DNA of 64,000 bases from CAIRTM01 sp963723235 (GCA_963723235.1 CAVRPV010000013.1:62001-126000); one strand, 5' to 3'; shown: positions 1 through 9,935, counted from the stretch's first letter. Numbers and translations: made by a program. Notes: a model not told the origin generated them from the letters alone.

Positions 1-245
1 TTCAAATAACTGCACTATACAAAATTTATTTACACATACGCTATAATCGACTACATTGCCGCATAACAGTGACCTGGCAATGAGTTATTGCCGTGAAAAC
101 AATCTCATGCTATAAAAATGAAGAGAAAGTACTAAGGGTACGGAGCGAAAACAAAAGCTCAAATGCTGTTGACTGGTGACTTACAGAAGCCCTGAACACG
201 GCGCCTGCCCGAATGCAGGAAGCCCAAACTAAGGGAGGACGAACA

Positions 246-679
246 GTGTGGCATAATAAAAAATCATATTTTCCCGTTCAAATGATGCTCGTAGCGCTGG
301 GGATACTCCTGTGGAGTCTTTCCGTGCCAGGTACGGCGCAGGCATTCTGGTGGCAGGACTGGTGGCAGGAGGTTTGTGGTGGCAACAGGAAATACCCCCC
401 CCCGGTCCGAACCAGATTATCAATCCGGATTATCTCAAAACAAAGCAAGAGTTGGACAGAATCTTGGGACGCAATTGCATCGTCAAAATAACGCATGCAG
501 ACAACATTATCGATGGACCAACAGAGACTATCAGCGGGCCATGGATGCGACAACAGAGCCCTTAGCGAAGACCATCAAGCTTGGAGCGTGAGTTGACAAA
601 GACCCCCATGTATGTGGAACAGGGAGCACCACCAGCCCCGGGGCCGGAACCTGCAGGCGAGATCATGTTAAAGTATTGA
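246..679 (+). CDS. small secreted Trp/Pro-rich protein of unknown function, broken by frameshifts
   Basis: A GTG at 246 sits behind a good Shine-Dalgarno (AGGGAGG, 233-239). It opens a signal peptide: basic start, hydrophobic core, then SVPGTAQA as a likely signal peptidase I site, followed by a Trp-rich mature start (FWWQDWWQE). The frame runs into a nine-C run at 395-403, after which it is closed. Plausible coding continues in the other two frames (LKTKQELDRIL, NRDYQRAMDATTEPLAKTIK) and ends in a third segment, LERELTKTPMYVEQ to IMLKY, with stop at 677-679. Joined, this gives about 145 residues: a charged helical middle and a Pro-rich tail. I infer one gene carrying two or three indels, at least one of them in the homopolymer. 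I do not recognise a family. It is followed by a terminator at 850-878. Confidence 0.5.
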
Positions 680-1069
680 TCAAATCCGTTCATTCTACCC
701 GAAGCCAACGACGGGAATAGTCTAATACCCCGGGAAAAACCGACAAACACGTCAGACTTGAACCGGGATGTATCACGATCCGAGGCTGCTTCGGTGAGAC
801 TGAGGCCATCGTTAACGGCAACTCATAAAAATCAAACATGAGCAACAGAGGCAGGCCTTTTCCGGCCCTGCCTTTTTTATTGGGCCCTCAAATTCCAGAT
901 GACAGCGGGTTGCAATAGTGGAAACCAAAGGGGATCACATGAATGATACTCCCTGCTCTATCCAAATCCAGGTATCTAGGCCAAGAGGGCCGAGGGCTGC
1001 ATTACCACCGAAATGCCTGCGCTTAAACAGGGCTCCATGCTTTAACCATCATCCGCCGTTATACCTCCT
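680..1069. other. intergenic, no gene recognised
   Basis: Apart from the hairpin terminator at 850-878, I see no open frame with protein-like composition here. The stretch just upstream of mntP was looked at for a yybP-ykoY manganese riboswitch, often found before this gene, and no convincing match was seen. Confidence 0.4.
850..878 (+). terminator. Rho-independent terminator
   Basis: A GGCAGG/CCTGCC stem with inner GC pairs and one bulged base is followed by six T (873-878). It would end transcription of the small secreted-protein gene. The loop and T-tract resemble the terminator at 4450-4480 that follows the DUF4838 gene. Confidence 0.75.
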
Positions 1070-1652
1070 ATGAATACAATTGCTGTTTTTAGCATAGCAT
1101 TCGCGCTGGCAATGGATGCGTTCGCAGTTTCGATTGCAGCCGGCGTCGCCTTGAAGCATGTCAACCTTCGCCAAACCATCCGGCTTGCCTGGCATTTCGG
1201 TTTGTTTCAGTTTGCAATGCCTGTTATCGGGTGGGGTGCCGGCAACACGGTGCGCTCGCTTATTGAAGGCTACGACCACTGGATAGCCTTCATCCTGTTG
1301 CTGTTGGTGGGCGGCAATATGCTCAAAGAAGCTTTTCAGAAGCAGGGGGTTGATTCGCAGCAAAAATGATCCGACAAGAGGGATGTCTCTTGTTCTGCTT
1401 TCAGTCGCGACCAGTATTGACGCTCTTGCGGTGGGCTTGAGCTTTTCGCTCCTGAACATATCAATATGGTTGCCGGCACTCATTATTGGAATTATTGCCG
1501 CCATGTGTACGGGAGCAGGGATCAATATCGGCAAGAGACTTGGAGCTTCATCGCATATCGGCAATTACGCGGACATAGCCGGAGGGCTTGTTTTAATAGC
1601 AATCGGCTTCAAAATTCTCTATGACCATGGTGCCCTCAGTCATATGCTATAA
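1070..1652 (+). CDS. mntP: manganese efflux pump MntP (frameshifted)
   Basis: Inner-membrane Mn(II) exporter of the MntP (YebN) family, about 190 residues and six helices in two homologous halves. The first half (1070-1369) carries the signature ALAMDAFAVSIAAG, and the second half (to 1652) carries the matching SVATSIDALAVGLSFSLL. The Asp of each half lies in the family's conserved membrane-embedded acidic motif. The halves are in different frames: the reading frame must skip one base around 1345-1366, close to a five-G and a five-A run. The total length then fits the family, so this is one gene with a single-base indel rather than two genes. The start has no obvious Shine-Dalgarno (CTCCT precedes ATG). 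Confidence 0.88.
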
Positions 1653-2074
1653 TTTCAAGGCAGCGCCTCTTGATAGAAACTTGCTTTGATATAGGCAGAC
1701 TATAAAAGAGGGGCGGCAGGGTGTCAATCGCAATGTCGGCGCACGATGTGGGCAGGCAGGTATATAAACGTCGGGATTATAAATCTTGTGGCACGGCTCG
1801 ACGGCCTTCTCCGCGAACGCCACGGTCCCGGACGCTTGACAGCCGCACGGCATCACGCGATATTGTTATCGTCAGGATGAAGCCGGCCCATCAAAACAAT
1901 TGGAATGGCTGGACTTCGGAAAGCTTAATGGTTGCGCTGTCTTTCCCGCAACACGCGGGCAACCGATTGCTGTGAAAATAGGTTACCCATGGAACCCAAC
2001 ATCAAGACTCGCGGGTCGTGGAACGTTCGTTCGGAGGCCCTGCCAAGACCAGGCATCGCAGAAGGAGAAATTCG
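1653..2074. other. intergenic, no gene recognised
   Basis: About 420 bases between mntP and the DUF4838 gene. Short open frames exist on both strands but have no family resemblance or ribosome-binding site. The only clear signal is the AAGGAGA at 2062-2068, which serves the next gene. Confidence 0.4.
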
Positions 2075-4407
2075 ATGAAGAGACTGTGGTTTGTCGCTGT
2101 CGCGTTGCTGCTGACCTCCTGTGCATTATTCGACACCCAGCCCAGAGTGACGATCTCCAGGGAGCAACGGGCGACTATGGATATCGTCGTGTCGGGCGAC
2201 GCGACGCCTGCCGAGCTCACCGCCTGCAAAGACCTGGGAGAGTATCTGAGGAAGGTCACCGGGGCGGACTTCGCCGTGGTCGCCGAGCCTGAGTTCAAGG
2301 GCGGAACAGCGGCGATCTACCTTGGCCAGACCGCCTTTGCCAAAGCGAACGGCGTAGACTTCGCAACGCTCGGGGACGAGGAATGGGTCATTCGCTCGGC
2401 ATGGCCCGACCTGATCCTGGCCGGCGGCCGGCCGCGGGGGACGCTGTACGCCGTGTACGAGTTCCTCGAGCGCCAGGTCGGCTGCCACTGGCTGAGCTGG
2501 GATTCGGAAGTGACTCCGCACCGACCGGACTTGTCTGTCGCAACCCTGAACCTGCGCGGCCAACCGGCGTTCGAACCGCGCGAGCTCTACTTCGACTGGG
2601 GGCGCCGCGACGGCGACGTGAAGATTAAGACGGAGTACTTCCTCCGCCGGAACCGCGGGCAGTCGCCTTTGAAGAAGGATATCGGCGGGTTCCTGAAGCT
2701 GCCGGTGGACGCGGTACACACGTTTTACACTTATGTGAGCCCCAAGCTGTGGTTCGATAAGCATCCCGAATACTTCTCCATGGATGCCAGCGGCAAACGC
2801 ACGTACGGCAACATCGAACTCATCGGCGGCTCAGGCAGCCAACTCTGCCTGAGCAACCCCGACCTGCCCAAGATCACCGCCGACAGCATCTCCCAACTCA
2901 TCCGGCAGAAGGAGAAGGACTTTGCCGAGAAAGAGGGCTTTCCCAGGAAGTTCCGGGTGTGCGATCTGGTTCAGGAGGACAACGCTTCGTTCATCTGCCT
3001 GTGCCCCGAGTGCAAAAAGATTGCGGCGCGCGAGGGTTCCGAGAGCGGCCTACTGATCCTGTACGCGAACCGCGTGGCGGAACTGCTGCAGCAGGAGTAC
3101 CCGGACATCAAGGTGCGCGTCATGGCGTATGTCAGCACGGACAAGCCGCCCCTGACGGTCCGGCCGCGCGACAACCTCATCGTCTATTTTGCCGACCTGT
3201 ACGGTAAGTCGGAGTGCTTTCGCCCGCTGACGCACCCGTTCAACCAGGCCCAGGCCGAGATGGTGCGCGGCTGGGGCGGGATGTGCAAGAAGTGCACATC
3301 TGGGACTACTGGGACATGGGCGAGCGCCTGAGCACACCAACGGTTCCCGCCATGGTCCCGGCCGCAACGATCGCCGCCAACCTGCGGCTCTTCCGCGCCA
3401 ACCGCGTCACCGGCATGTTTGTCGAGAACGAGATGGGGGTCACGCAGCAGTGTTTCTACGACCTCAGTTACTGGGTCGGCATCCAGCTCATGAACGACCC
3501 GGACCTGCGCGAGGATGAGTTGGTGACCACCTTTCTGAATGGCTACTATGGTGCTGCGGCTGTTCCCATGCGGGGCTACTACGAGTTCCTCGCCGAGACC
3601 ATGAAGAACGAGACCACGCCGATGTACCGCTCGATGCCGGAGACTGGACGCAAGTACCTGACCCAGGAGTTCCTCGTGAAATGCCGGGAGCTGCTGCTGC
3701 CCGCGGAGGCGGCCAGCACCGCGGGTTCGCCCGAGCAACTGCACGTGTGGCGTGAGATGATCGTGGTCTACAACTGCCTGCTCAACCAGTGGCCGCGCCT
3801 CAAGCGCCAGACGGGCCGCGACTTCCCCTTCAGCCGCAACGAAATCCTGAACCGTTACGAAGCGATGCGGCAGGCCGTCGTCAACTACCAGTTCGGCCCG
3901 AAACGACAGAAGGAGCTGACCAAGGACCTGCAGCGCGAGATTGCCGTACTCAGGAAGCTGCCGGAGCCTCTGAAGTGTACCGACTACAGCGGCTGCACAG
4001 CGGGCTATATGTGTGTAGAGGGCATATGCGAACCGATCCCGGACGATCCCCCCGTCCTCACCTCCGGCCCGTTGTTGGCAGCAGGCCCATGGCCGATACT
4101 GCCGACCTCGGCGTCAAACACTTTTGTGCTTAAGCAGAACTATAAAGTTTTTTGGACTTTCAGTGATGATTACGGCTCCTGTAGAGGTCTGTGCACGCAC
4201 CGGGCGCGCTACCGCAAGGTGGGCGACACGGCGTGGACATCGCTTGCTGTGACCACGGATTCTGAGGGTGCGGATTATGCCTATGCGACGCTGCCGGCAG
4301 CGAGCCTTGAGCCCGGCGATTACATGTTTCAATTTGATGTACGCGACTGCGCCGGCCAGTATATGTTCACGGGAAACTATTATTATTTCAAGGTTGTGAG
4401 GCCATAA
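2075..4407 (+). CDS. DUF4838 lipoprotein (glycoside hydrolase-like) with a Cys-rich C-terminal extension, frameshifted
   Basis: ATG at 2075 follows AAGGAGA and gives a lipoprotein signal peptide with lipobox LTSC. Residues ~20-150 resemble the N-terminal domain seen before GH67/GH20-type barrels (LAGGRPRGTLYAVYEFLE; VGCHWLSWDSE). The rest matches DUF4838, with Cys motifs CLCPECKKI and, after the break, VHIWDYW and FVENEMG. DUF4838 proteins are thought to act on complex glycans; the substrate is unknown. The frame changes at ~3280-3300, needing one indel. After ~residue 630 an extra region begins: a Cys-rich knot (CTAGYMCVEGICEP), a Pro-rich linker, then a beta-rich domain with spaced Cys. By eye the catalytic part is markedly GC-richer than its neighbours, and the tail is not. 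The family is commonest in Planctomycetes/Lentisphaerae, so transfer is likely. Confidence 0.75.
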
Positions 4408-4449
4408 ACTGAGGCAGGGCTTCATTGCTGCAGATTCTATAACCACCCA

Positions 4450-4480
4450 GGCAGGGTCAGCACATGGCCCTGCCTTTTTT
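4450..4480 (+). terminator. Rho-independent terminator
   Basis: The perfect seven-base stem GGCAGGG/CCCTGCC is followed by TTTTTT, 43 bases after the DUF4838 stop. Confidence 0.85.
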
Positions 4481-4625
4481 CTTGCTCCAGCCTGCCCTTG
4501 CTGAGGCAAACCCCGGAAACCCCTGTTTTCCCGGTCCATAGCCATAAAGGGCGGGACAAGAGCGGGAAAATTGCCAAAAATAAAAAAGCACTCACAGCCA
4601 AAATGCCGTAAGTGCTTGATTTTAC

Positions 4626-4701
4626 TGGTGGGTTGCCGGAGACTCGAACTCCGAACCTACTGATTAAGAGTCAGTTGCTCTACCTGCTGAGCTAGCAACC
4701 C
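4626..4701 (-). tRNA. tRNA-Lys (anticodon CTT)
   Basis: The reverse strand folds as a full cloverleaf: acceptor GGGTTGC/GCAACCC, D-arm TAGCTCAGC..., anticodon stem ACTGA/TCAGT around loop CTCTTAA (anticodon CTT), T-arm with GGTTCGAGT-type loop (GTTCGAGTC), discriminator A and an encoded CCA. Length is 76 bases. Confidence 0.95.
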
Positions 4702-4778
4702 CTTGCTAAGGCTGAGAAAGATAACAAAAAGCAGTGGAAAAATCAATGCATTTTTCTAACACTAAAAAAGTTCCTCTC

Positions 4779-4914
4779 AGGGCTGTGCAAAAATGCTCAG
4801 ATGCAAGGATCGCGACGTCATGGTTTGTAGGGTCACGGCATGCCGTGCCCCTACCTTACGCCGCAGTGATGAACGATGAGCCCAACACAGCAGATAGACG
4901 TTTTTAACAGCCTG
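4779..4914. repeat. MITE-like intergenic element, copy A
   Basis: Left end AGGGCTGTGCAAAAA and right end TTTTTAACAGCCTG are imperfect inverted copies of the ends found in copies B-E. The interior has the family GATGCAAGG motif and ...GCAGATAGACG near the right end, plus a palindrome around CACGGCATGCCGTG. It lies directly against the nuoN stop codon. Confidence 0.7.
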
Positions 4915-6342
4915 CTACGGCATGATGACCGCAAGGCCATCACGTGCCAGGCGCAGGAAATTCTGCGGCAGCAGCCCGCCGGCGATGATTGCAATGATAA
5001 TCACAATGGCCAGCAGGTTGGCCGCGCTGTTAAGCTCTATGTGCTCGGTCTCCTGCTCAACATTGCTGTAGGCAGCCCTCACCAGGCGCAGATAGTAAAA
5101 CGCCGAAATACACACATTAAAAACTGCCAGGCTCACCAGCCAGTAATGCTGCTGCTTGAGCACAGCGGCAAATATCATAAATTTGGCAGTAAACCCGATG
5201 GTCGGCGGAAGTCCGGCCAGGCCGATCGCGCCCACCACCAGCACGCCCGCCAGCATGGGCGAGCGCTTGTAAAGCCCGCGCAGGTCGCGAAAACGAATAT
5301 TGCGGCCGTCGTCGGACAGATTGTAAATCACGAAAAAACAGGCCAGGCTCAGCCACAAATATCCGTAGATGTAATACATGGATGCAAGCAGGCCGAAGGG
5401 CTCAATGCACAGGACGCCGAGAATCAGGTAACCGGCATGGGCAATGCTGGAATAGGCCAGCAGGCGCTTGACGTCGTCCTGACCCAGGGCCAGCAAATTT
5501 CCCAGCGTCATGGACAACACAGCCATGATGGCAAGCATGGTGCTCAATTGCGGGCTCGGTCCGCACAGGGTCAGTACCCGGATCAGCAGTGCCGTGGCCG
5601 CAATCTTTGGAATGGTTGCCACAAAGGCGGTGGTTTCATGAGCCGCACCAACAAAGATGTCAGGCATCCAGAAATGCATGGGAAACAACGCCAGCTTGTA
5701 AAATATGCCGCACAGCATCATCATCAGGCCGATCAGCGCCAGGGGCTGAAGACTCAGCGGCCGCGGCAACGCGGCCATCATGACCACAAGATCGGTGGTG
5801 CCGGTCAGCCCGAACAGGTAGCTCATGCCGTACAGGGTAATACCGGTCGCCACCAGGCCGAACAGTATATACTTTATGCCGGCTTCAAGCGGTGCGCGCT
5901 GCCCGATACCAAAGCGCAGCGGAATCAGAATATATACTGAAAAAGATGATATCTCCAGACTCAGCAGAATTGTCAGAAGCTCGGTCGCGCTGCACATCAT
6001 GACCAGTCCAAGACAGGCCAGGGCGAAAAAGAAATAATACTCCGGCCGCACACTGCGTTTAATGCCGCGCAGCCCGGATCCCAGCCACAGCGTCAGCAGC
6101 ATGCCCAGAGCAATGAGAATTTTAAATGTCTGCGAAAAAGCATCCACCCGGTATGCTCCGGAGAAAAGCACACCGCTGAAGGCATAGGTTATTGTCGCCG
6201 TTATAAGCACCATCAGCGCGAAAACCATCGCAACAGCCTGCAGCAGCATTGAATGCGACCGCGTCAGCGAAAACACGAAAAACACCACGGCCATACCCGC
6301 CAGGGTCAGTTCAGGCGAAAACAGCACAATCACGTCAGGCAT
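4915..6342 (-). CDS. nuoN: NADH-quinone oxidoreductase subunit N
   Basis: 475 residues with about 14 hydrophobic helices, the usual length for NuoN, one of the three antiporter-like proton-pumping subunits of complex I. The conserved core is visible: FYKLALFPMHFWMPD with the membrane Lys of helix 7, FVATIPKIAATALLIR with a second Lys, and RLLAYSSIAHAGY. ATG at 6342 has AAGGAA seven bases upstream. It is the last gene of the membrane-arm operon, 32 bases after nuoM; its stop abuts a MITE-like element. The protein sits in the cytoplasmic membrane. Confidence 0.95.
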   Translation of the reverse strand: MPDVIVLFSPELTLAGMAVVFFVFSLTRSHSMLLQAVAMVFALMVLITATITYAFSGVLFSGAYRVDAFSQTFKILIALGMLLTLWLGSGLRGIKRSVRPEYYFFFALACLGLVMMCSATELLTILLSLEISSFSVYILIPLRFGIGQRAPLEAGIKYILFGLVATGITLYGMSYLFGLTGTTDLVVMMAALPRPLSLQPLALIGLMMMLCGIFYKLALFPMHFWMPDIFVGAAHETTAFVATIPKIAATALLIRVLTLCGPSPQLSTMLAIMAVLSMTLGNLLALGQDDVKRLLAYSSIAHAGYLILGVLCIEPFGLLASMYYIYGYLWLSLACFFVIYNLSDDGRNIRFRDLRGLYKRSPMLAGVLVVGAIGLAGLPPTIGFTAKFMIFAAVLKQQHYWLVSLAVFNVCISAFYYLRLVRAAYSNVEQETEHIELNSAANLLAIVIIIAIIAGGLLPQNFLRLARDGLAVIMP

Positions 6343-6374
6343 AGCGTTATTCCTTGTATGCGCGGGTGCATTGC

Positions 6375-7892
6375 TCAGGGCACCGGCCAGTGGCGCAGCA
6401 GATGGTCAACACTGCATCCCATGATATCCAGCAGCGGGCCCGGGCAGAATCCAATCCATACAACCGGAACAGCCAGAAGAACCAGCAGACAGATTTCCCT
6501 GCGGCCCAGATCGCTCACGGTCACATAGGACCCGTCGCCGGCATGTACGGGCAGGCAGTAAATCCCGTCACAGTCAGCCCAGATCAGCTTTTGCAGCAGG
6601 CGCAGGATATATGCCGCAGCAAGCACCACACCCGGAACCAACAGAACGCCCACCCATTGATTGCTTTCAAAAGCCGCAATCATGATAAGAAATTCCCCGA
6701 CAAAACCGTTGGTGCCGGGAAAGCCCAGAGCTGCCAGGCCGAAAAGAACCATAAAAGCAACAAATACAGGCATAAGCATGCTCAGGCCGGAATTGTTGCG
6801 GATTTCGCGGCTGCCGGTGCGCTCATACAGCAAGCCGATACCGATAAACAGGGCACCGGTAATCACGCCGTGATTGAGCATCTCCAGTATGGCGCCTTTA
6901 AGCCCGCGGGCGTTAAACAGGAAAATACCCAGCGTGACAAAGCCCATGTGGGCTACGCTTGAGTAGGCAATCAGCCGCTTTATATCGGTTTGCGCCAAAG
7001 CCAGGCAGCCGCCGAAAACGATTGAAACAAGTGCGAGGCCTATCATGACCGGAGCGCAAAAAAGCGCTGCATCAGGTGCGATGGGCAGGGCCAGGCGCAA
7101 AAAACCGTAGCCCCCCATTTTCAAAAGCAAACTGGCAAGGATAACACTGCCGGCGGTCGGGGCCTCAACGTGCGCGACAGGCAGCCATGTGTGAAAAGGG
7201 TACAGCGGTATCTTGATGGCAAATGCGATGGCGCAGGCTATAAATATCAGCATCTGCAGGGGAAACGCCAGTTCCGTGGCCATAAGTTCCGGGATAAAAA
7301 ATGTGTTTGTTCGCACGTACAGTACAATCAGGGCCAGCAGCAGAAAAACACTGCCGATCAGGGTGTAGAGAAAAAACTTAATCGATGCATAATCCTTACG
7401 GGGGCCGCCCCAGACCGCAATCAGCAGGTACATGGGAACCAGCATGCCCTCCCAGAAAATATAAAAAAGCACCGTGTTCAGGCTGATAAAAACCCCGATC
7501 ATGGCCGATTCCATCAACAGCAGCACGATAATGAATTCCGCCAAACGCTCCCTGATAGAGTGCCAGGAGCACAGGATGCACAAGGGCATCATCATCGTAG
7601 TCAGCAGCAGCAGCAGCACGCTCATACCATCAACGCCGACAACGTAGTTCAAATCAAGCACCGGAATCCAGGTGCGCACCTCGGCAAATTGATACAGGGC
7701 TGTTGTGCGGTCAAAACCCGTATACAGCGGCACGGAAAGCAGGGCCGTAAGACCGGTAACAATCAGGCCCCAGATCTTCAATGCCAAGTCACCCTTAAGC
7801 ACGTGACACATCAGCGCGCCGATAAGCGGCATCAACATGATGTAGCTTAAAATCGGATATCCGGGGCTGTTAAAAAGCAGATACTCTTCCAT
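6375..7892 (-). CDS. nuoM: NADH-quinone oxidoreductase subunit M
   Basis: 505 residues, a standard NuoM length. Key residues of the proton channel are present: Glu in FYIFWEGMLVPMYLLIAVWGG, Lys in FAIKIPLYPFHTWLPVAHVEAP, a second Lys in LASLLLKMGGYG, and the RLIAYSSVAHMGFV helix. ATG at 7892 follows GGAAAGAG. It lies 29 bases after the NuoL-like gene and 32 before nuoN in one transcription unit. Confidence 0.95.
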   Translation of the reverse strand: MEEYLLFNSPGYPILSYIMLMPLIGALMCHVLKGDLALKIWGLIVTGLTALLSVPLYTGFDRTTALYQFAEVRTWIPVLDLNYVVGVDGMSVLLLLLTTMMMPLCILCSWHSIRERLAEFIIVLLLMESAMIGVFISLNTVLFYIFWEGMLVPMYLLIAVWGGPRKDYASIKFFLYTLIGSVFLLLALIVLYVRTNTFFIPELMATELAFPLQMLIFIACAIAFAIKIPLYPFHTWLPVAHVEAPTAGSVILASLLLKMGGYGFLRLALPIAPDAALFCAPVMIGLALVSIVFGGCLALAQTDIKRLIAYSSVAHMGFVTLGIFLFNARGLKGAILEMLNHGVITGALFIGIGLLYERTGSREIRNNSGLSMLMPVFVAFMVLFGLAALGFPGTNGFVGEFLIMIAAFESNQWVGVLLVPGVVLAAAYILRLLQKLIWADCDGIYCLPVHAGDGSYVTVSDLGRREICLLVLLAVPVVWIGFCPGPLLDIMGCSVDHLLRHWPVP

Positions 7893-7921
7893 GGCTCTTT
7901 CCGAAAGTGCTGCTGCGACTG

Positions 7922-9700
7922 CTAATACAACATAACGATAATCATCAGCAGGAAAAAAAAGATCACCGCACCGCCGATATAGTGTTGAATTTTACCGGTC
8001 TGTATCCGGCGCAAGGCTTCTCCGACCACAAGGGTATGGCGTGCCAGCCCGTCAATAAAGCCGTCTATGCCGCTGCGGTCAAAGCGCCTGAGCGATTCCG
8101 AGGCGTTCTGCACCGGCCCTACCCCGGCACTCTGATACAACTCACCGACCCAGTCGTTCAGGCGATTGAGCGGCCCTGACGACAGGCGCATCACCAGGCC
8201 TGCGCCGCGACGGTACAGCCAGTCCACATCAAGCAGGATGCCGGGACCGGGAACAAGCGCCCGGCGCAGAATATAAAAGCCAAGCGCGGTGGCAGCCAGC
8301 AGCTGCAGGGTATGGCTCACATGCTGCGCCGAATAAACCCGGCTGGTCTCCGCATACGGCAACAGGCGCTGCAGCAGATCCGGAAACATACCGACCATCA
8401 GGCTCAAGCCGGCCGTCAGTGCCATTGCCAGCTGCATGTTCCAGGGCGGATCAGTTACCGTCTGCCCGCACACTGCGGAGCCGTTCCGGCCGAAGAAGAT
8501 CAACAGGGGCAGTTTGATGCCCACTGAAAAAAACGTGCCGATTGATGCCAGCATCAGCATCAGCACAAGGCCCGGCCGATGTGCCTGTTCAAGCGCCGTA
8601 ATCACGATTGATTTGCTGACAAATCCGCTGATCAGGGGCAGGCCTGAAATGGCAAGGGCGCCGATCATGGTCAGGGCCAGGGTGCGCGGCATGAAGCGCC
8701 CAAGTCCGCCCAGTTCATACAGGCGGGCGCGGCCGGTCTGCAGCACCACCGCGCCGATTCCCATGAACAGCAGGCTCTTGTTCAGTATGTTTGAAAAAGC
8801 ATGCGCGCAGGCCCCGTTCAGCGCGAGATCCGTTCCGATTCCGATCGCGCACACCATGTAGCCCACCTGGCTGATGATATGATAGGCCAGAATGCGGCGG
8901 GCGTCATTCTCAACCACGGCATAGGCAACACCGATCAGGGCCATGGCCGCGCCCAGCGGCGCCAACATCTCCAGCCCCGCAAAGCCGCGCGCCAGAACAT
9001 ACACTGCTGCCTTGGTTGTGAAAGCGCACAAAAAAATAACCCCGCCGGGCGTGGCCTCAGGGTAGGCATCCGCCACCCAGGCATGCAGCGGCGGCACAGC
9101 CGCATTGAGCAAAAAACCCGTTAAAATCAGAATGTCGGACACATTCAAACCATCCGTGCCAAGCGGCCCGAATGCAAGCGTACCGCCCAAACGCACACGC
9201 AGCAGGATTCCGGCCAGCAGCACCAGGGCTCCGGCTGCATGCACCAGCACATAGCGAAACCCGGCGGCAGCTGAACGGGCGCTTCCGCCCCAGATCAGGA
9301 ATACGGAGGCAAAGGCCATCAGCTCCCAGAACACAAAAAGGCTCAAAAAATCACCGGCCAGAACCACACCCGCACAACCGGCCGCATAGGCAAAAGCGGC
9401 TGCCTGCCGTGTGCGCGAGCGAACCTGCAGGCTGTACAGCGCGCCAAGTCCGGCCAGAACGATAAAGCTATAGAGAAACAGCCTGGCCAGAGAATCAGCG
9501 CGACCGAGCAGCATGTCCATGCCAAGGTAGTGCACGTTTCCGAACCTGTCCGGCAGCCGCATGGCTGCAATCAGGGCTGCGACCGGCGTGCCCAGCAGCA
9601 AAGCGCGCTGCAGCACACCGGGGCGCACGCAGGCCAGCACCAGGGCTGCGCCCAGAAACAGTACGGCAGGGTGAACGGCCATGTCAGAGAACATCATCAT
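7922..9700 (-). CDS. NuoL-like / complex I subunit 5 family proton-translocating subunit
   Basis: 592 residues, ~14-15 helices in the antiporter-like core, then a C-terminal extension. It has the Glu of LFVFWELMAFASVFLIWGG and the later Lys of LCAFTTKAAVYVLARGF, but where NuoL/M/N have Lys before the PLHxW motif this one reads FLLNAAVPPLHAWVAD, an Asn. The last ~60 residues (GFIDGLARHT...LRRIQTGKIQHY... then a final helix) resemble the end of NuoL/ND5, where the lateral helix and last helix lie. I therefore infer it fills the NuoL position of this complex. Its start overlaps the upstream 83-residue gene by 17 bases. Confidence 0.82.
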   Translation of the reverse strand: MMMFSDMAVHPAVLFLGAALVLACVRPGVLQRALLLGTPVAALIAAMRLPDRFGNVHYLGMDMLLGRADSLARLFLYSFIVLAGLGALYSLQVRSRTRQAAAFAYAAGCAGVVLAGDFLSLFVFWELMAFASVFLIWGGSARSAAAGFRYVLVHAAGALVLLAGILLRVRLGGTLAFGPLGTDGLNVSDILILTGFLLNAAVPPLHAWVADAYPEATPGGVIFLCAFTTKAAVYVLARGFAGLEMLAPLGAAMALIGVAYAVVENDARRILAYHIISQVGYMVCAIGIGTDLALNGACAHAFSNILNKSLLFMGIGAVVLQTGRARLYELGGLGRFMPRTLALTMIGALAISGLPLISGFVSKSIVITALEQAHRPGLVLMLMLASIGTFFSVGIKLPLLIFFGRNGSAVCGQTVTDPPWNMQLAMALTAGLSLMVGMFPDLLQRLLPYAETSRVYSAQHVSHTLQLLAATALGFYILRRALVPGPGILLDVDWLYRRGAGLVMRLSSGPLNRLNDWVGELYQSAGVGPVQNASESLRRFDRSGIDGFIDGLARHTLVVGEALRRIQTGKIQHYIGGAVIFFFLLMIIVMLY

Positions 9701-9935
9701 AATAATTCTCCGGACGTTTTAAAAACAATCGGGCAACAAGCTTGCATACCCCTGCCAGAATCAGGCAACCGATAAGTCCGAACACGGACCAGAAACCGGG
9801 AATCAAGAACACGCCGGCAGACCCTTCGTGGGCAGCGTTGAGCAGATCCGCCACAACCCCGGCCAGCATTATCAGGATGAGCGCTACAGGCAGCCACACA
9901 TAGTTGCCTTTGGGAGTATTCACGGGTTCATTCAT
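9684..9935 (-). CDS. small two-helix membrane protein of the complex I operon
   Basis: 83 residues: a short polar start, helix 1 (VWLPVALILIMLAGVVADLL), a linker with FLIPGFWSVFGLIG leading into helix 2 (LILAGVCKLVARLF), and an acidic tail. It overlaps the antiporter gene before it by four bases (ATGA) and the NuoL-like gene after it by 17, so it is almost surely co-translated with them. I do not recognise a named family. Position and size suggest a small accessory subunit of the membrane arm. Confidence 0.75.
   Translation of the reverse strand: MNEPVNTPKGNYVWLPVALILIMLAGVVADLLNAAHEGSAGVFLIPGFWSVFGLIGCLILAGVCKLVARLFLKRPENYYDDVL

Noticed and set aside
42..47. TATAAT at 42-47 as a promoter -10 box
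   Set aside because: No -35 element at 16-18 bases upstream; one hexamer alone is too weak.
900..1069. yybP-ykoY manganese riboswitch before mntP
   Set aside because: No match to the conserved loops was seen in the leader, though a covariance search was not possible.
4876..5940. Long open frame on the plus strand, opposite nuoN
   Set aside because: It is the reverse shadow of nuoN: Gln/His-rich, no domain, no ribosome site; nuoN has full family motifs.
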